The position numbers and the translations under genes are program-made. Shown here piece after piece: positions 30,162-40,579 of a stretch of DNA of 64,000 bases. The notes below the pieces were generated by a model. The model saw only the letters and a list, made by a program, of their open reading frames with translations. It ran no database searches and was not told the DNA's origin. Each line of letters opens with the position of its first letter. The first letter of the stretch is position 1. Origin of the DNA: Saccharomyces paradoxus (Eukaryota > Ascomycota > Saccharomycetes > Saccharomycetales > Saccharomycetaceae); the NCBI RefSeq assembly GCF_002079055.1, contig NC_047493.1, forward strand, positions 496,001-560,000. The letters are read 5' to 3'.

Positions 30162-31577
30162 ATGTCTATTTGTGAACAATACTATCCAGAAGAGCCAGCC
30201 AAACCAATTATCAAGACCAAGTCCATTCCTGGTCCTGAGTCTCAGAAGCAATTGAAAGAACTCGGCGGAGTTTTTGACACAAGACCAGCATATTTCTTGG
30301 CTGATTATGAGAAATCCTTAGGTAACTATATCACTGATGTGGATGGGAACACATATTTGGATTTGTATGCTCAAATCGCCTCAATCGCACTTGGTTACAA
30401 CAACCCCGCTTTGATCAAGGCGGCACAATCACCAGAAATGATTCGCGCTCTAGTCGACCGTCCTGCTTTAGGTAATTTCCCATCAAAGGATTTAGACAAA
30501 ATGTTGAAGCAAATATTGAAATCTGCACCAAAGGGTCAAGACCATGTCTGGTCGGGGCTTTCTGGTGCGGACGCCAATGAGTTAGCATTCAAGGCTGCCT
30601 TTATTTATTACCGTGCCCAACAAAGAGGCTATGATGCTGATTTTTCTGAAAAAGAAAACATATCTGTCATGGACAATGACGCTCCTGGTGCCCCCCACCT
30701 CGCTGTATTATCGTTCAAGAGAGCGTTCCACGGTAGATTGTTTGCCTCCGGCTCCACAACTTGTTCTAAACCAATTCACAAGTTGGATTTCCCAGCCTTC
30801 CACTGGCCTCACGCTGAATATCCATCTTACAAATATCCACTAGATGAAAACTCTGATGAGAACCGTAAAGAAGATGACCGTTGCTTGGCCATTGTTGAGG
30901 AATTAATCAAAACCTGGTCTATTCCAGTTGCTGCCTTAATCATTGAACCCATTCAGTCCGAAGGTGGTGATAACCACGCTTCTAAGTATTTCTTGCAAAA
31001 GCTAAGAGACATTACCTTGAAGCATAACGTTGTCTACATCATAGATGAAGTGCAAACAGGTGTCGGAGCCACCGGTAAACTATGGTGCCATGAGTACGCC
31101 GACATTCAACCACCTGTAGATTTAGTGACATTTTCCAAGAAATTCCAGAGTGCAGGATATTTCTTCCACGATCCTAAATTTATTCCAAACAAACCATACA
31201 GACAATTCAACACATGGTGTGGTGAACCTGCCAGAATGATCATTGCAGGTGCCATTGGACAGGAAATCTCTGACAAGAAGTTGACTGAACAGTGTTCAAG
31301 AGTAGGTGATTATTTATACAAGAAATTGGAGGATTTGCAAAAGAAATACCCTGAAAACTTTCAAAACTTGAGAGGTAAAGGAAGAGGCACATTCATTGCC
31401 TGGGATTTGCCCACTGGTGAAAAAAGAGACTTGCTATTGAAGAAATTGAAGTTGAATGGTTGCAATGTGGGTGGATGTGCAGTCCATGCAGTGAGATTAA
31501 GACCTTCATTAACATTTGAGGAGAAGCATGCTGATATCTTCGTTGAAGCATTGGCCAAGGCAGTTAATGAATTATGA
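30162..31577 (+). CDS. UGA1: GABA transaminase UGA1
   Basis: The 471-residue PLP aminotransferase is class III. Motifs are the cofactor Asp in YIIDEVQTG (Asp295), the PLP lysine in TFSKKFQ (Lys326 or Lys327) and SGADANELAFKAA (about 134-146). Uga1 transfers the amino group of 4-aminobutyrate to 2-oxoglutarate, giving succinate semialdehyde, for nitrogen use and the GABA shunt. It is induced by GABA through Uga3, which agrees with the promoter site found. Length equals the S. cerevisiae enzyme. Confidence 0.97.
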   Translation: MSICEQYYPEEPAKPIIKTKSIPGPESQKQLKELGGVFDTRPAYFLADYEKSLGNYITDVDGNTYLDLYAQIASIALGYNNPALIKAAQSPEMIRALVDRPALGNFPSKDLDKMLKQILKSAPKGQDHVWSGLSGADANELAFKAAFIYYRAQQRGYDADFSEKENISVMDNDAPGAPHLAVLSFKRAFHGRLFASGSTTCSKPIHKLDFPAFHWPHAEYPSYKYPLDENSDENRKEDDRCLAIVEELIKTWSIPVAALIIEPIQSEGGDNHASKYFLQKLRDITLKHNVVYIIDEVQTGVGATGKLWCHEYADIQPPVDLVTFSKKFQSAGYFFHDPKFIPNKPYRQFNTWCGEPARMIIAGAIGQEISDKKLTEQCSRVGDYLYKKLEDLQKKYPENFQNLRGKGRGTFIAWDLPTGEKRDLLLKKLKLNGCNVGGCAVHAVRLRPSLTFEEKHADIFVEALAKAVNEL

Positions 31578-31894
31578 TGTATATTAGTGAGGCCGTGTCA
31601 CGTTCCCTTTCTTTTGGCCTCTGTATATGTGTATCCTTTTATAATTTTTAGAAAAAAGTTTTATATTAATCATCAGCTGACTATGAAAAGTATGGGCGGG
31701 TATTAACAATAGGAAAAAAAAATCGGCTTATGTGACTGTAGTAAAGACATGTGGTAAAAAAAAATAATTTTATCTGAACCTTAAATATATCATTTATGAG
31801 TGTATATATTATACAAACGCAATAACAGTGGCACCCGCCCTTCACCTCCACCTGCTACTTGTAATTTGTGTTTGTTTTGGAAAAGATCTTTTGC
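31578..31894. other. Convergent 3' region of UGA1 and VMA7
   Basis: 317 bases of AT-rich 3' sequence between convergent stops; no gene seen. Confidence 0.4.
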
Positions 31895-32251
31895 TTACTC
31901 ACCGAACAACTTTCTGACTCTTTTCAATACAGAATCCTTTTCAGGATCATAAGGATGGTCCTTGGATGGAATCTCTAAAATAGCAGGGAATGCATTGGTG
32001 AAGGAGTCCACTCTTGCTCTTATGTTTTCCGCGATATGCTGGTTGATTAGAAGGATGGCAATATCGTCCCTCTCTTCAGTGAAGTGATTAAACTTATCAG
32101 TGATTTCCTCCTTGGTACTTTTACCTTCTTGGTAAACAAAGAAGTTCTTTTCTTGAGTTTCAGGAGAGATTTGTCCAATGCCGGCTAACAATAAACCGGT
32201 CGTAGTATCTTCGTCAGCTATCACAGCTATAAGAGTACGTTTCTCAGCCAT
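31895..32251 (-). CDS. VMA7: Vacuolar ATPase V1 subunit F, VMA7
   Basis: The 118-residue V-ATPase subunit F has the Rossmann-like [19 protein letters not shown] start, the [13 protein letters not shown] motif and a [30 protein letters not shown] end. Subunit F sits on the central stalk with subunit D and couples ATP hydrolysis to rotation. It differs from the S. cerevisiae protein I remember at only about two residues. It diverges from YGR021W with about 300 bases between starts. Confidence 0.97.
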   Translation of the reverse strand: MAEKRTLIAVIADEDTTTGLLLAGIGQISPETQEKNFFVYQEGKSTKEEITDKFNHFTEERDDIAILLINQHIAENIRARVDSFTNAFPAILEIPSKDHPYDPEKDSVLKRVRKLFGE

Positions 32252-32550
32252 AATTTAGTTACTATACGTCAGTGAGACTAGTTATGGATATAGATGTGTG
32301 ATGCTCTATCTTCCAAGCTCTTCGCCAACCTGATACAATAAATGTAGTGTTAGCAATTCACGTCGGTTTTCCTGATATCGTTCGCCTTTTTTTTTTTTTT
32401 CTTTCCTTTTCCTTCTTCCCTTTACCGGCGTGAGGCAGCGAAATTTTTCCAGTACGCATGTACGCAAGTTTCAGCAGCAATAAGGGGAAAGATAATGATA
32501 TAGCTGGAAAAAATCAATAGCTTTAGCATAAACCCATCAAAAGTCGGAAA

Positions 32551-33423
32551 ATGTTGGTAAGAAATGGGTATCTCGGTAAGTTTCTGAAGAACTCTCGATC
32601 ATTCAGTGTGCTGAATTCTTCGGTACGCTCAGGTCACAACAAATGGTCAACCATTAAGCACGGTAAAGCCAAGAACGATGCTGAACGAAACAAGATTAAC
32701 AACAAGTTTGCAAATCAGATAGCAATGTCGGTCAAGCTGGGCAACGGTATTACCGACCCAACCATGAATATTAGATTAGCCACAAGTATTGAGCTAGCAA
32801 ATAAAAACAACGTCAGTAAGAAAGTTATTGAGAACGCCATTCGGAAAGCTTCTGGAAGCAGCGGATCGGGTAAGGACTCGAACACGTCCGAGCTATGTGT
32901 ATACGAGGGAATGGCGCCTGGTGGGGTGGCTATTGTGGTGGAGGCGCTTACGGACAATAAGAACAGGACTATAGGTCTGATAAGAAGTGCATTTAATAAA
33001 GCCAACGGGTCAATGACTCCAACGTTGTTTTTCTTCGACAAAAAAGGGTATGTTACAGTGATACCTCCGAAGGAGTTAGACTCTGAGGACAAGGTGCTGG
33101 AAAGCGTACTGGAGATTCAGGGCATTGAAGACATTACGACCCTGCAGGAAGACGCAGAAGACTTAGAGTGTGATACTGAAACTGAAACTACAGGCCCCAC
33201 TTATGAGGCGGTGACAGAACCAGCAAATACCAACAAGGTGGCCGCCCTATTGAAGGAGCGTGGTTTCCACATCAGGGACTTAGGCATCGGCTACAACGCC
33301 AAGCCGGACATGGCAGTTTCCGTGCAAGGCGATGAAGCGTTCGAGAAATTACAGAAGCTGACCACCGCGCTCGAGGACATTGACGAGGTAACGTCGTTGT
33401 ACACAAACGCCAGCGACGCCTAA
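32551..33423 (+). CDS. Mitochondrial YebC/TACO1-type translation factor (YGR021W)
   Basis: The 290-residue YebC family protein has a basic presequence-like N-terminus (MLVRNGYLGKFLKNSRSF), the family start SGHNKWSTIKHGKAKNDAERNKINNKFANQIAMSVK, and YEGMAPGGVAIVVEALTDNKNRT. YebC/TACO1 proteins help mitochondrial or bacterial ribosomes through difficult nascent stretches; I believe the yeast gene has been named DPC29, but I leave the symbol blank. GC content is higher in its 3' third than in neighbours. No disruption. Confidence 0.9.
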   Translation: MLVRNGYLGKFLKNSRSFSVLNSSVRSGHNKWSTIKHGKAKNDAERNKINNKFANQIAMSVKLGNGITDPTMNIRLATSIELANKNNVSKKVIENAIRKASGSSGSGKDSNTSELCVYEGMAPGGVAIVVEALTDNKNRTIGLIRSAFNKANGSMTPTLFFFDKKGYVTVIPPKELDSEDKVLESVLEIQGIEDITTLQEDAEDLECDTETETTGPTYEAVTEPANTNKVAALLKERGFHIRDLGIGYNAKPDMAVSVQGDEAFEKLQKLTTALEDIDEVTSLYTNASDA

Positions 33424-34202
33424 TGCGAGCAAACCGTAAATAGACAATCAATACCACAAATACCTGTATATAGCAAACAAACAGTAGTGATAACTGTTAT
33501 AGAAAGTATAAACAACAACAAAGACAAAAGGAAGTAAACGTACAGCAGACACCAGTGCTTGCCTGCAGCGCACCGCTGTCTGCGGACTGGCGGGGGGCGA
33601 GCAAGAGCCGAGGAACCACCGACGGAAGGCGGGCGGAGACGGAGACGCAGCCGAGATCTATTTTTGCTCAGCGGTAATATTAGGTCATAGCTAGGGGGAT
33701 CTGGAAGCACAGCGATGTGCCCCCTCCTCTCAAACGACACCAGCATAAACTAAGGGCTCATCTCGAAACTTCAAAGTGCTTCATTCATGTCGGTGGTGGT
33801 GTCTGTTGTGTCTTCCATGGGCAAGGAGCGCTTTATTACTTGTTATCCGATGAGGTGTCATTTTTTTCTTTTTTCCCTCTTTCTTGGGGTCTTGACAGTC
33901 ATTAAATCGAACTTTTTCAGTTTTTCTTCTTCGGGAAGATCAGTTTTGGCAGAAAAAGTGTGCATAAAAAACGAAGGATACACTGTTATTTACTATAAGT
34001 AGTCTTCGATTCGTATAGGGAGGCCAAGGCACATAAAGATCTATTTTGAGGAGGTAATTAAGATCTATTCCTTCACGCTACCACAGTTTGTTCAATTAAT
34101 TTCGCTTCATATCGGTTTGGTTCGGTTTCATTTCCACTTTAGCTTGCTCCCAGTTAGTATTATAAAAGCATTCTACAAAGTGATCGTATAAGTAGTTGAA
34201 AT
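33424..34202 (+). other. YGR021W 3' region and MTL1 promoter
   Basis: 779 bases. A GC-rich patch at about 33560-33660 contrasts with the rest. Short frames on both strands look like chance. A TATA-like TATTATAAAAG lies near 34160, about 45 bases before MTL1. Confidence 0.4.
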
Positions 34203-35915
34203 ATGGCAAGCCGCACTTGGATCAGGAAGGAGAGCTTCGGTTCAAGCCTGTATATGTGGCGACTGATTCTCATGGCGTTATTAACAACACTGCCGCTAGG
34301 CGTTCTTTCTCAGGAGTTGGCTCCGGCTAATAGCACAATATCGAGCACAGCTCCTTCTATCACTTCACTTTCTGCGGTTGACTCATTTACATCTACTGTC
34401 GATACAACGAGCAGCGCAAGCTTATCAACACCTAGTATAGCGTCCGTATCCTTTACTTCCTTCCCCCAAAGTTCTTCGCTCCTTACCCTTTCATCAACGC
34501 TATCTTCAGAGCTTTCCTCTTCTTCCGTGCAAGTTTCTGCATCTTTCACATCATCTGTTTCTTTATTCAGTTCCTTTTCTTCGGAGGTTGCGTCATCATC
34601 GTCATCATCGTCATCATCGTCATCATCATCAACATCATCACCATCATCATTATCGTCATCATCACTGTCGACATCCACCACGGCGTCAACATCTTCGACT
34701 GTTGCCTCTTCCACATTTTCGACTAGCTCACCGTTGATTTCCTCTAAGTCCTCGTCCATTTTTTCGTCAACTTTTTCATTTAATTCATTTAGTTCAAGCT
34801 CTTCGTTTTCCTCTTCAATTTCAATTTCGTCCATTTCGACTTCTTCAATATCATTTCCCTCGTCTTCAACCTCGTCTCCGTCTTCGTCCTCATCACAACC
34901 GACACCCTCTTACTCATCATCATCGGACTCATTGTTCACATCCTCATCCTCCTCGCCGTCCTCTTCCTCCCTCTCTTCCTCTACATTCTCCTCTTCCTCC
35001 TCATTTTCCTTCTCCTCCTCTTCCTCATCCTCGTCTTCCATGTATTCGTCTTCAATGTATTCGTCTTCCATTTATTCGTCTTCCATTTATTCGTCTTCGT
35101 CATATCCTTCGTCTTCATTCTCATCCTCTTCGAACCCTAGCTCGTCAATCACCTCCACCTCTGCTCCATCCTCCGTCACTCCAGCTTCCCAGTACTCTAA
35201 TCTGGCAAAAACCATAACTAGTATAATAGAGGGACAAACTATCCTTTCCAACTACTATACTACTATAACGTATTCACCAACAGCGTCTGCATCTTTGGGA
35301 AAAAATTCACATCACTCAGGCTTATCAAAAAAAAACCGTAATATTATCATTGGTTGCGTCGTCGGTATAGGTGTCCCCCTCATCCTAATTCTACTAATAT
35401 TGATTTACATGTTTTGTGTTCAACCTAAGAAGACAGATTTCATTGATTCTGACGGTAAAATTGTCACCGCTTATCGTAGTAACATTTTCACCAAAATATG
35501 GTACTTCTTGCTGGGTAAACAAATTGGTGAAGCAGAGAAATTCAGCTCAGATTCTCCTATCGGCAGTAATAATATTCACAGTTTTGGCGATATCGATCCT
35601 GAAGATATACTTAATAATGACAACCCCTACACCCCTAAACACGCAAATGTTGAAGGCTACGACGACGATGATGCCAACGATGAAAACCTATCATCCAACT
35701 TCCACAACAGAGGCATCGATGATCAATACTCGCCTACTAAATCTACATCATATTCAATGTCAAATAGTAATAGCCAAGATTACGGCGATCACAACGGCGC
35801 TGATGAAATAATGCCCGATGAAAATATTCATCGTGTTTATGAAGACAGCGAAGCTAGCATTGACGAAAACTATTACACAAAGCCAAGCAACGGATTGAAC
35901 ATTACAAACTATTAA
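34203..35915 (+). CDS. MTL1: Cell-wall stress sensor MTL1 (Mid2-like)
   Basis: The 570-residue type I membrane protein has a signal segment (about 15-36, [21 protein letters not shown]) and a Ser/Thr-rich extracellular rod with long serine runs (to about 320). A conserved [17 protein letters not shown] stretch comes before the membrane, then one helix at about 379-402 ([24 protein letters not shown]). The acidic cytosolic tail of about 165 residues ends NGLNITNY. Mtl1 is a Mid2 relative that feeds the Rho1-Pkc1 cell-integrity pathway under oxidative and glucose stress. S. cerevisiae Mtl1 is about 551 residues, so the serine tract is longer here. Confidence 0.94.
   Translation: MASRTWIRKESFGSSLYMWRLILMALLTTLPLGVLSQELAPANSTISSTAPSITSLSAVDSFTSTVDTTSSASLSTPSIASVSFTSFPQSSSLLTLSSTLSSELSSSSVQVSASFTSSVSLFSSFSSEVASSSSSSSSSSSSSTSSPSSLSSSSLSTSTTASTSSTVASSTFSTSSPLISSKSSSIFSSTFSFNSFSSSSSFSSSISISSISTSSISFPSSSTSSPSSSSSQPTPSYSSSSDSLFTSSSSSPSSSSLSSSTFSSSSSFSFSSSSSSSSSMYSSSMYSSSIYSSSIYSSSSYPSSSFSSSSNPSSSITSTSAPSSVTPASQYSNLAKTITSIIEGQTILSNYYTTITYSPTASASLGKNSHHSGLSKKNRNIIIGCVVGIGVPLILILLILIYMFCVQPKKTDFIDSDGKIVTAYRSNIFTKIWYFLLGKQIGEAEKFSSDSPIGSNNIHSFGDIDPEDILNNDNPYTPKHANVEGYDDDDANDENLSSNFHNRGIDDQYSPTKSTSYSMSNSNSQDYGDHNGADEIMPDENIHRVYEDSEASIDENYYTKPSNGLNITNY
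34592..34665 (+). repeat. TCA/TCG serine-codon microsatellite in MTL1
   Basis: A run of TCA, TCG and similar triplets encodes continuous serine. On the other strand it gives a spurious poly-Asp frame. Slippage here probably drives length change of the extracellular rod. Confidence 0.85.
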
Positions 35916-36672
35916 ACCATAGCAGAAATAGCTTTGCCGCAATCATTCTTTTCAAATTCACCTTAATTTTCATTTCGTTCTTCTTTTCGATTCTATTCCT
36001 AATACTTTATGCATAGTTCCAGAACTTTTTTTCCCTTTTTTTCTGTCGCAAGTTCTCAAAATTGTTTCTACGACCATTAATAATAACGATACCATTACGT
36101 TCACTTCCCCGTATATATACCTATATACTTAATATTATTGACGCATATACTTTTATAAACTTAGAATAAATATGATATATTTATTTTGACCATTCAGGAA
36201 GGCTTTATTTTACACATTAGGAGAAAAATGCGTTTGGAAAGTCTTCAGCTGTTGCTCAATTACACACTGCTGGCGATACGGATTCAGAGATCAAAGGGAT
36301 CGAGAAGAACTAATACACAGAACCATATTAATTAAACAATCCATCCCATGCAGAAGTATCTATGTGTCAAGAAATTGGTCTTTTTGCGACCCTCCCTCAC
36401 CCCTTCTATTATCATGCGGACAAGTCAGATATCTCATTCGTAGCCGAGTTACAAATACATCAAAGTGTAATTAAAACGTGTACGGATAAATCAGTGTCCT
36501 ATACCCCACTTTGTGTTGATACTGCGTACGATGTTAGGCGTTTGAGAAATGATATTATAAACGCTAAAAATTGAATTGCACGTTGAAAACCTAACAATAA
36601 TCTGCAATATCAATGATGTTTCCACTGTATTTCTGACGAGAGAAGTGGCGGAATGGGTCTTACGCAACTTTC
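35916..36672. other. MTL1 3' region and unassigned sequence before the LTR cluster
   Basis: About 750 bases. A 70-codon frame at 36362-36574 has no recognisable features. The last 20 or so bases before 36673 appear to belong to a sigma LTR. Confidence 0.35.
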
Positions 36673-37182
36673 CATCCGAGAATTGAGTGAATAATTAGAT
36701 AATTGTTGGGATTCCATTGTTACTAAGGGCTATAATATTAGGTATATAGAATATACTAGAAGTTCTCCTCGAGGATATAGGAATCCACAAAAGGGAATCG
36801 ATAGTTCTACATAGTGTTATTGCCTTATCTTCTTTCCTTTCATATGTTGTCATTCGTTTTCCTATTACATTATCAATCCTTGCATTTCGGCTTCCATTAG
36901 ATTGGATGACTGTTTCTCAATCTTTATGCCATCCTCTTACACCGCATGTGATAATATAGTAGTAGCATGAATGCTACTAAATAGATGATGTTAGAATTTC
37001 ATTCCAACAATCTAATTATTCACCCTATTCTCACATCCTTTCGTTAGATTCAGATCTTATATAGCTTATATAAGACAAGCCACATTCTGTGAATCAAGTT
37101 GATAATACTTGACGACAAGTTACTCTGCTAAAGACGTTGGATTGTGAAAATATCTGGGCTTACTGAGGAATGTGATAAAACA
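36655..37182 (+). mobile_element. Partial sigma LTR (Ty3) upstream of tRNA-Asp, split by a delta
   Basis: The right part (about 37034-37182) aligns by eye with the 3' half of sigma, including GTTAGATTCAGATCTTATAT. It ends 17 bases before the tRNA-Asp gene, where Ty3 is known to insert at Pol III start sites. A short left piece (about 36655-36677) reads on across the CATCC repeat. The 5' half is not recognisable. Old fossil. Confidence 0.65.
36678..37033 (-). mobile_element. Solo delta LTR (Ty1/Ty2 family) with 3'-type sequence at both ends
   Basis: Delta LTR sequence in minus orientation lies between 5-bp direct repeats CATCC (36673-36677 and 37034-37038). The left end is the usual delta 3' terminus in reverse. 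At the right, after the TTCCAACA 5' end (37002-37009), another copy of the delta 3' terminus follows in plus orientation. The outer 30 or so bases therefore form an inverted repeat. It is inserted into a sigma LTR. A solo remnant, moderately old. Confidence 0.8.
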
Positions 37183-37199
37183 GAAATATCAGAGTTGCA

Positions 37200-37271
37200 T
37201 CCGTGATAGTTTAATGGTCAGAATGGGCGCTTGTCGCGTGCCAGATCGGGGTTCAATTCCCCGTCGCGGAG
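37200..37271 (+). tRNA. tRNA-Asp (GUC)
   Basis: The 72-nt gene folds as tRNA-Asp, with 5' TCCGTGA pairing with TCGCGGA through a G-U pair and a near-match at the stem. The anticodon GTC is at 37233-37235, the D loop is TAGTTTAATGGTCAGAA and the T arm is CGGGGTTCAATTCCCCG. A T7 run right after it ends Pol III transcription. It is identical to the copy on the minus strand at 43.8 kb. Confidence 0.98.
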
Positions 37272-37458
37272 ATTTTTTTCTCGTATGGAAACGTTGTGGA
37301 TCTTACTCTGCAAACGTACTGAACTAGTAATCACTTTTAGAAAGACCATTCAACATCAACAAAAATGAATCTCAATCCCCTGAAAATATTCGAAAAATGC
37401 AGGGGTTCATTACTTCGGCACCAACGATGATGATCGGATATAGGTATATATATATTTA

Positions 37459-38172
37459 TTAATAGCCCTCGAACAACTCATCTATCTGTGCGATGACGTT
37501 GATATGAAGGATCTCTCCTTTCCTAGTTACTAATGAGCCCTTTTTAAACATTTCAGGTTCATTATTGTAGTTTATTCCACATTCAGAAAACAGTATTTCC
37601 TGTTTATCACTACTAAATGTTCCACATAGTTTCTTCTCGGATTCCTGGGGAGTTAAACCACACTTTATTATCAATTGCCAAAACGTTGTATTATAAAGAT
37701 TGTTTATATGAGTATCGACATATCTCCAGGATAGATAATCCTTTATCGTTTGTAAATTAGGGTACGCTACACACCTTGAATCGAAGTATGGTAAATGCTT
37801 GATATCCAACGGCTTGTCCGGGAAAAATTTGGTCCATAATGCGACATAATTGGATGTAAAAAAAGAACCGAATAAAGTTGCAAGCTTATCTTTTCTTCTG
37901 TTGAATAAAGCTGTATCTGACTTCAAAATAAATGAATATTCGTCACTTTCCCCGAAGGCCAATATAGTATCATTTTTGTACTTAAGCAAAAGGTTCTTTG
38001 CACAGGCATTCATCAACTTCAAAGCGTTTTCATCGTTTGGCTTGGCAAACTCGTAGAACGTGGAAAATTCATGAAACTTCTTGCCATCTATTCTTACCAC
38101 AATATAACACTGAGGCAAAATAACATCGTGCGTTTCAAATTGCCTCACGTATCCAAATTTAGAGTTAGCCAT
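37459..38172 (-). CDS. THG1: tRNA-His guanylyltransferase THG1
   Basis: The 237-residue enzyme adds the extra G at position -1 of tRNA-His, a 3'-5' polymerase-like reaction. It has the metal-binding RIDGKKFHEF (Asp29) and GESDEYSF (Asp77/Glu78) motifs, HINNLYNTTFWQL and the GTFSSDKQEILF region. It is an essential gene whose length equals the yeast protein. Its 3' end lies about 190 bases from the tRNA-Asp gene, which is chance proximity. Confidence 0.95.
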   Translation of the reverse strand: MANSKFGYVRQFETHDVILPQCYIVVRIDGKKFHEFSTFYEFAKPNDENALKLMNACAKNLLLKYKNDTILAFGESDEYSFILKSDTALFNRRKDKLATLFGSFFTSNYVALWTKFFPDKPLDIKHLPYFDSRCVAYPNLQTIKDYLSWRYVDTHINNLYNTTFWQLIIKCGLTPQESEKKLCGTFSSDKQEILFSECGINYNNEPEMFKKGSLVTRKGEILHINVIAQIDELFEGY

Positions 38173-38564
38173 TTCGCCCGCATTAGGAAGTTGAATCTTC
38201 GTCCATTAATGCTTATGGGTAGCAATAACTCTTTAAAATTTTTTCTGTATGCTCGTATCTTTAATTAATTCTCAATAAGTGATCATAGAAACAATAAAAA
38301 ATTTCAATCCGGGTAAAACACCAATAAAGAGCGAAAAAAGCGTATGAAGGACAAGGGATACTTACGCCAAAGAGAGCATAATCAATTATTAGAAGATATC
38401 AACTTGCACAGCGCCGAAATACTCAATTGGCTGTGCTTCTTCAAAATTCAATTAACATATACACCAAGAATCAAATTTCAATTTCAACTTGGTCATCTCT
38501 AATCTAGGAGTTCGTTGTAGGAGTAAATAAAAATTTTGCAGAAAAAAATCAACAAACGTTAAAC
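38173..38564. promoter_or_regulatory. Divergent promoter region of THG1 and YGR026W
   Basis: 392 bases between divergent starts. The A/T-rich tracts are typical of yeast promoters. No specific factor site called; a small overlapping frame is ignored. Confidence 0.4.
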
Positions 38565-39401
38565 ATGGCGAAAACCATTGAAGTTATCAGGAAGAAGGAC
38601 CCCAAAAAGAAGAATCAATCCGATCCATTGGCGAAACAAAAACTTATTTGGAAAATTGGGCACGCTTTGACCTTGGTTTTTGGTTTATTATTTTCCATCA
38701 CGTATTTCTACCATGTCCTAATCTTCTTCAAATATCGTTCCTGGAAGTGGTTGTTCTTGAGAGTCAATAAAAACTACTCGTTTATTCAAAGTAAGAGATG
38801 GTACATGAAATTATTGAGTTGGGGCCCACAGATAATGTATCGTTTGTCATTAATTGGTGTATTTATGTCTGAGTCCGTTACAATGCAACAGAACTGGGTC
38901 GGGCTTAACCCTACCTGGAATGATTTGTTGTCTTCTGAGAACTTCCATACACTTTTGATTGCTTGTTTGTGGTTTTTTGGTGGTGGCAAGTCTTTTTACA
39001 AGATTTTACCATACATGATTTTAAGTTATCTACATTTAACTAAAATGAACTACGAATTGAATGCTGACAAAGAAGAAAGGATCCCTTTAACACCTAGAGA
39101 CAAAAAAATGCTACACTTGCTTGCCTATTCTGAATTGTTTGTTATCTTGGCGTTAACTCTGGACACTGTATTGTTCAAGACAGGAACATCCGGATTTATG
39201 TTAGTCATTTATGTTGGTATTTATTGGTTGCGGCTGAACTTCTCACCGTATGCCCAAGTGGCTGTTTTGGAGTTACTTGTCAAGTCTGAAAAATACGTTC
39301 CCAAAAAATATAGAGGCAAATGGCAAGTTATAAAGAACTTTGTTTATATGAAAATGAAAGAGCACGGAAAGAGAACAGAAGAAGTTGCCAGATACGCTTA
39401 A
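38565..39401 (+). CDS. Predicted multi-span membrane protein (YGR026W)
   Basis: The 278-residue protein has a lysine-rich N-terminus (VIRKKDPKKKNQSD) and about five to six hydrophobic segments. These include LTLVFGLLFSITYFYHVLIFF (about 35-56), TLLIACLWFFGGG (about 129-141), LHLLAYSELFVILALTLDTVLF (about 183-204) and GFMLVIYVGIYWLRL. It ends in a basic tail. Position and length match the yeast gene of unknown function. A TMEM33/Pom33-like resemblance is possible but I cannot support it here. Confidence 0.82.
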   Translation: MAKTIEVIRKKDPKKKNQSDPLAKQKLIWKIGHALTLVFGLLFSITYFYHVLIFFKYRSWKWLFLRVNKNYSFIQSKRWYMKLLSWGPQIMYRLSLIGVFMSESVTMQQNWVGLNPTWNDLLSSENFHTLLIACLWFFGGGKSFYKILPYMILSYLHLTKMNYELNADKEERIPLTPRDKKMLHLLAYSELFVILALTLDTVLFKTGTSGFMLVIYVGIYWLRLNFSPYAQVAVLELLVKSEKYVPKKYRGKWQVIKNFVYMKMKEHGKRTEEVARYA

Positions 39402-39715
39402 GAAATTATTTAACCAAAGATGAGCAGAAGTCGTGTTAGTTTACTTATTTGTCCCTCCTCTTACTTCTTTTTGGGCCACTGACATTCGTACAGAAGTAGA
39501 CGGCCCATTATATACAGTTTATTCAATCATATCAAGTATTGTTTTATACTCATTTCTAACCTTTCAACCGTTAATGCTCAATTTTCTAGACCATCATATG
39601 TATCACTACTTCCTGAATGATGCCTTTTATAACACAAATGTAGACGCGCAAATAAACATACATAAAAATATTATTGAAAATACAGATTATTTAAATTATA
39701 TAACCCGTTCCCAGT
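39402..39715. other. Convergent 3' region of YGR026W and RPS25A
   Basis: 314 bases. An open 99-codon plus-strand stretch (39433-39732) has no ATG at its head and overlaps the RPS25A 3' end, so I do not call it. Confidence 0.4.
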
Positions 39716-40042
39716 TTATTCAGAAGCAGTAGCTCTGGTGTAGATAGCTTGCTTGGAGTGCTTGGAGATTGGCTTGATGATACCTTCTTTTTCCAAGTGT
39801 CTCAAAGCAATTCTAGCTAAAGAACCACCGATCTTTAATCTATCGACCAAAACAGAGACAGAGACGTATCTGTAAGTTGGGACCTCCTTCAAGATCCTGT
39901 CGTATTTTTCTTGGTCTAAGATGACAGCGTGTTGAGCTCTGTCTTTCATGGACTTTTTGGACCACTTCTTCTTAGACTTCTTACCACCAGCAAGGGCGGC
40001 AGCGGCTTTGGCAGCTTTAGATAATTGTTGCTTTGGAGGCAT
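39716..40042 (-). CDS. RPS25A: Ribosomal protein eS25, RPS25A
   Basis: The 108-residue small-subunit protein eS25 has a lysine-rich start ([29 protein letters not shown]) and a winged-helix body ([37 protein letters not shown]). As far as I recall it is identical to S. cerevisiae Rps25a. It lies on the head of the 40S subunit and is needed for some IRES-driven and frameshifting events. It has no intron. Confidence 0.97.
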
Positions 40043-40579
40043 GATTTATTATATGTTCTAAAATGAAATAAACAGTAAAAATGTACTTGTTAGTAAAAAA
40101 AAAACTGAATTCTAATAGAATTAAAGATAAAGATTACTTGCTAATGACTTGAGTTTGAAATTGAATGACTGGAGTTTTGACTGTAAATCATTTCGAAGTG
40201 CGTATTTTTATGCCGCAGGAATAACTCGGGCAGTTGATCTGTGCTGTAAGCCATATAGAAAGACATGTGGACAGTCATCTCGTTACGGTAGAATAGTCCT
40301 TTATGACATCTTAAATTCTGAATTGGCTAGTCATTAGTTCATCTTATCCGCCTGGTTCTGTTTCCAAATTTATAGGTACATACACTAAAACTAACTGGGC
40401 TTGGCGGTTTTTAGCAAGAAAGAAAACGACTTCAACATTCAACAGACCATCTTAATAGTAATAAATGGTTCGTGAATTTTAGGAGATACTTGGTGAAGCG
40501 GTTCTGTCGCGCGATCCTTTCCTTAGAAGGCGTCTTTCATTTTTTGGTCTTTGCATGATAAAGCGTATGAAATAACTGT

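Noticed and set aside
33424-33746. Arg/Leu-rich minus-strand frame between YGR021W and MTL1
   Set aside because: It sits in a short GC-rich patch, overlaps other small frames and matches no family.
34310-34834. 174-codon poly-Asp/Glu frame opposite MTL1
   Set aside because: It is the complement of serine codon runs; composition is wholly explained by the sense gene.
36362-36574. 70-codon frame before the tRNA-Asp LTR cluster
   Set aside because: No recognisable features and no support from gene order.
39433-39732. 99-codon open plus-strand frame after YGR026W
   Set aside because: It has no ATG at its head, overlaps the RPS25A 3' end and lies in AT-rich 3' sequence.
40149-40337. 62-codon frame upstream of RPS25A
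   Set aside because: It lies in promoter sequence and shows no features of a gene.
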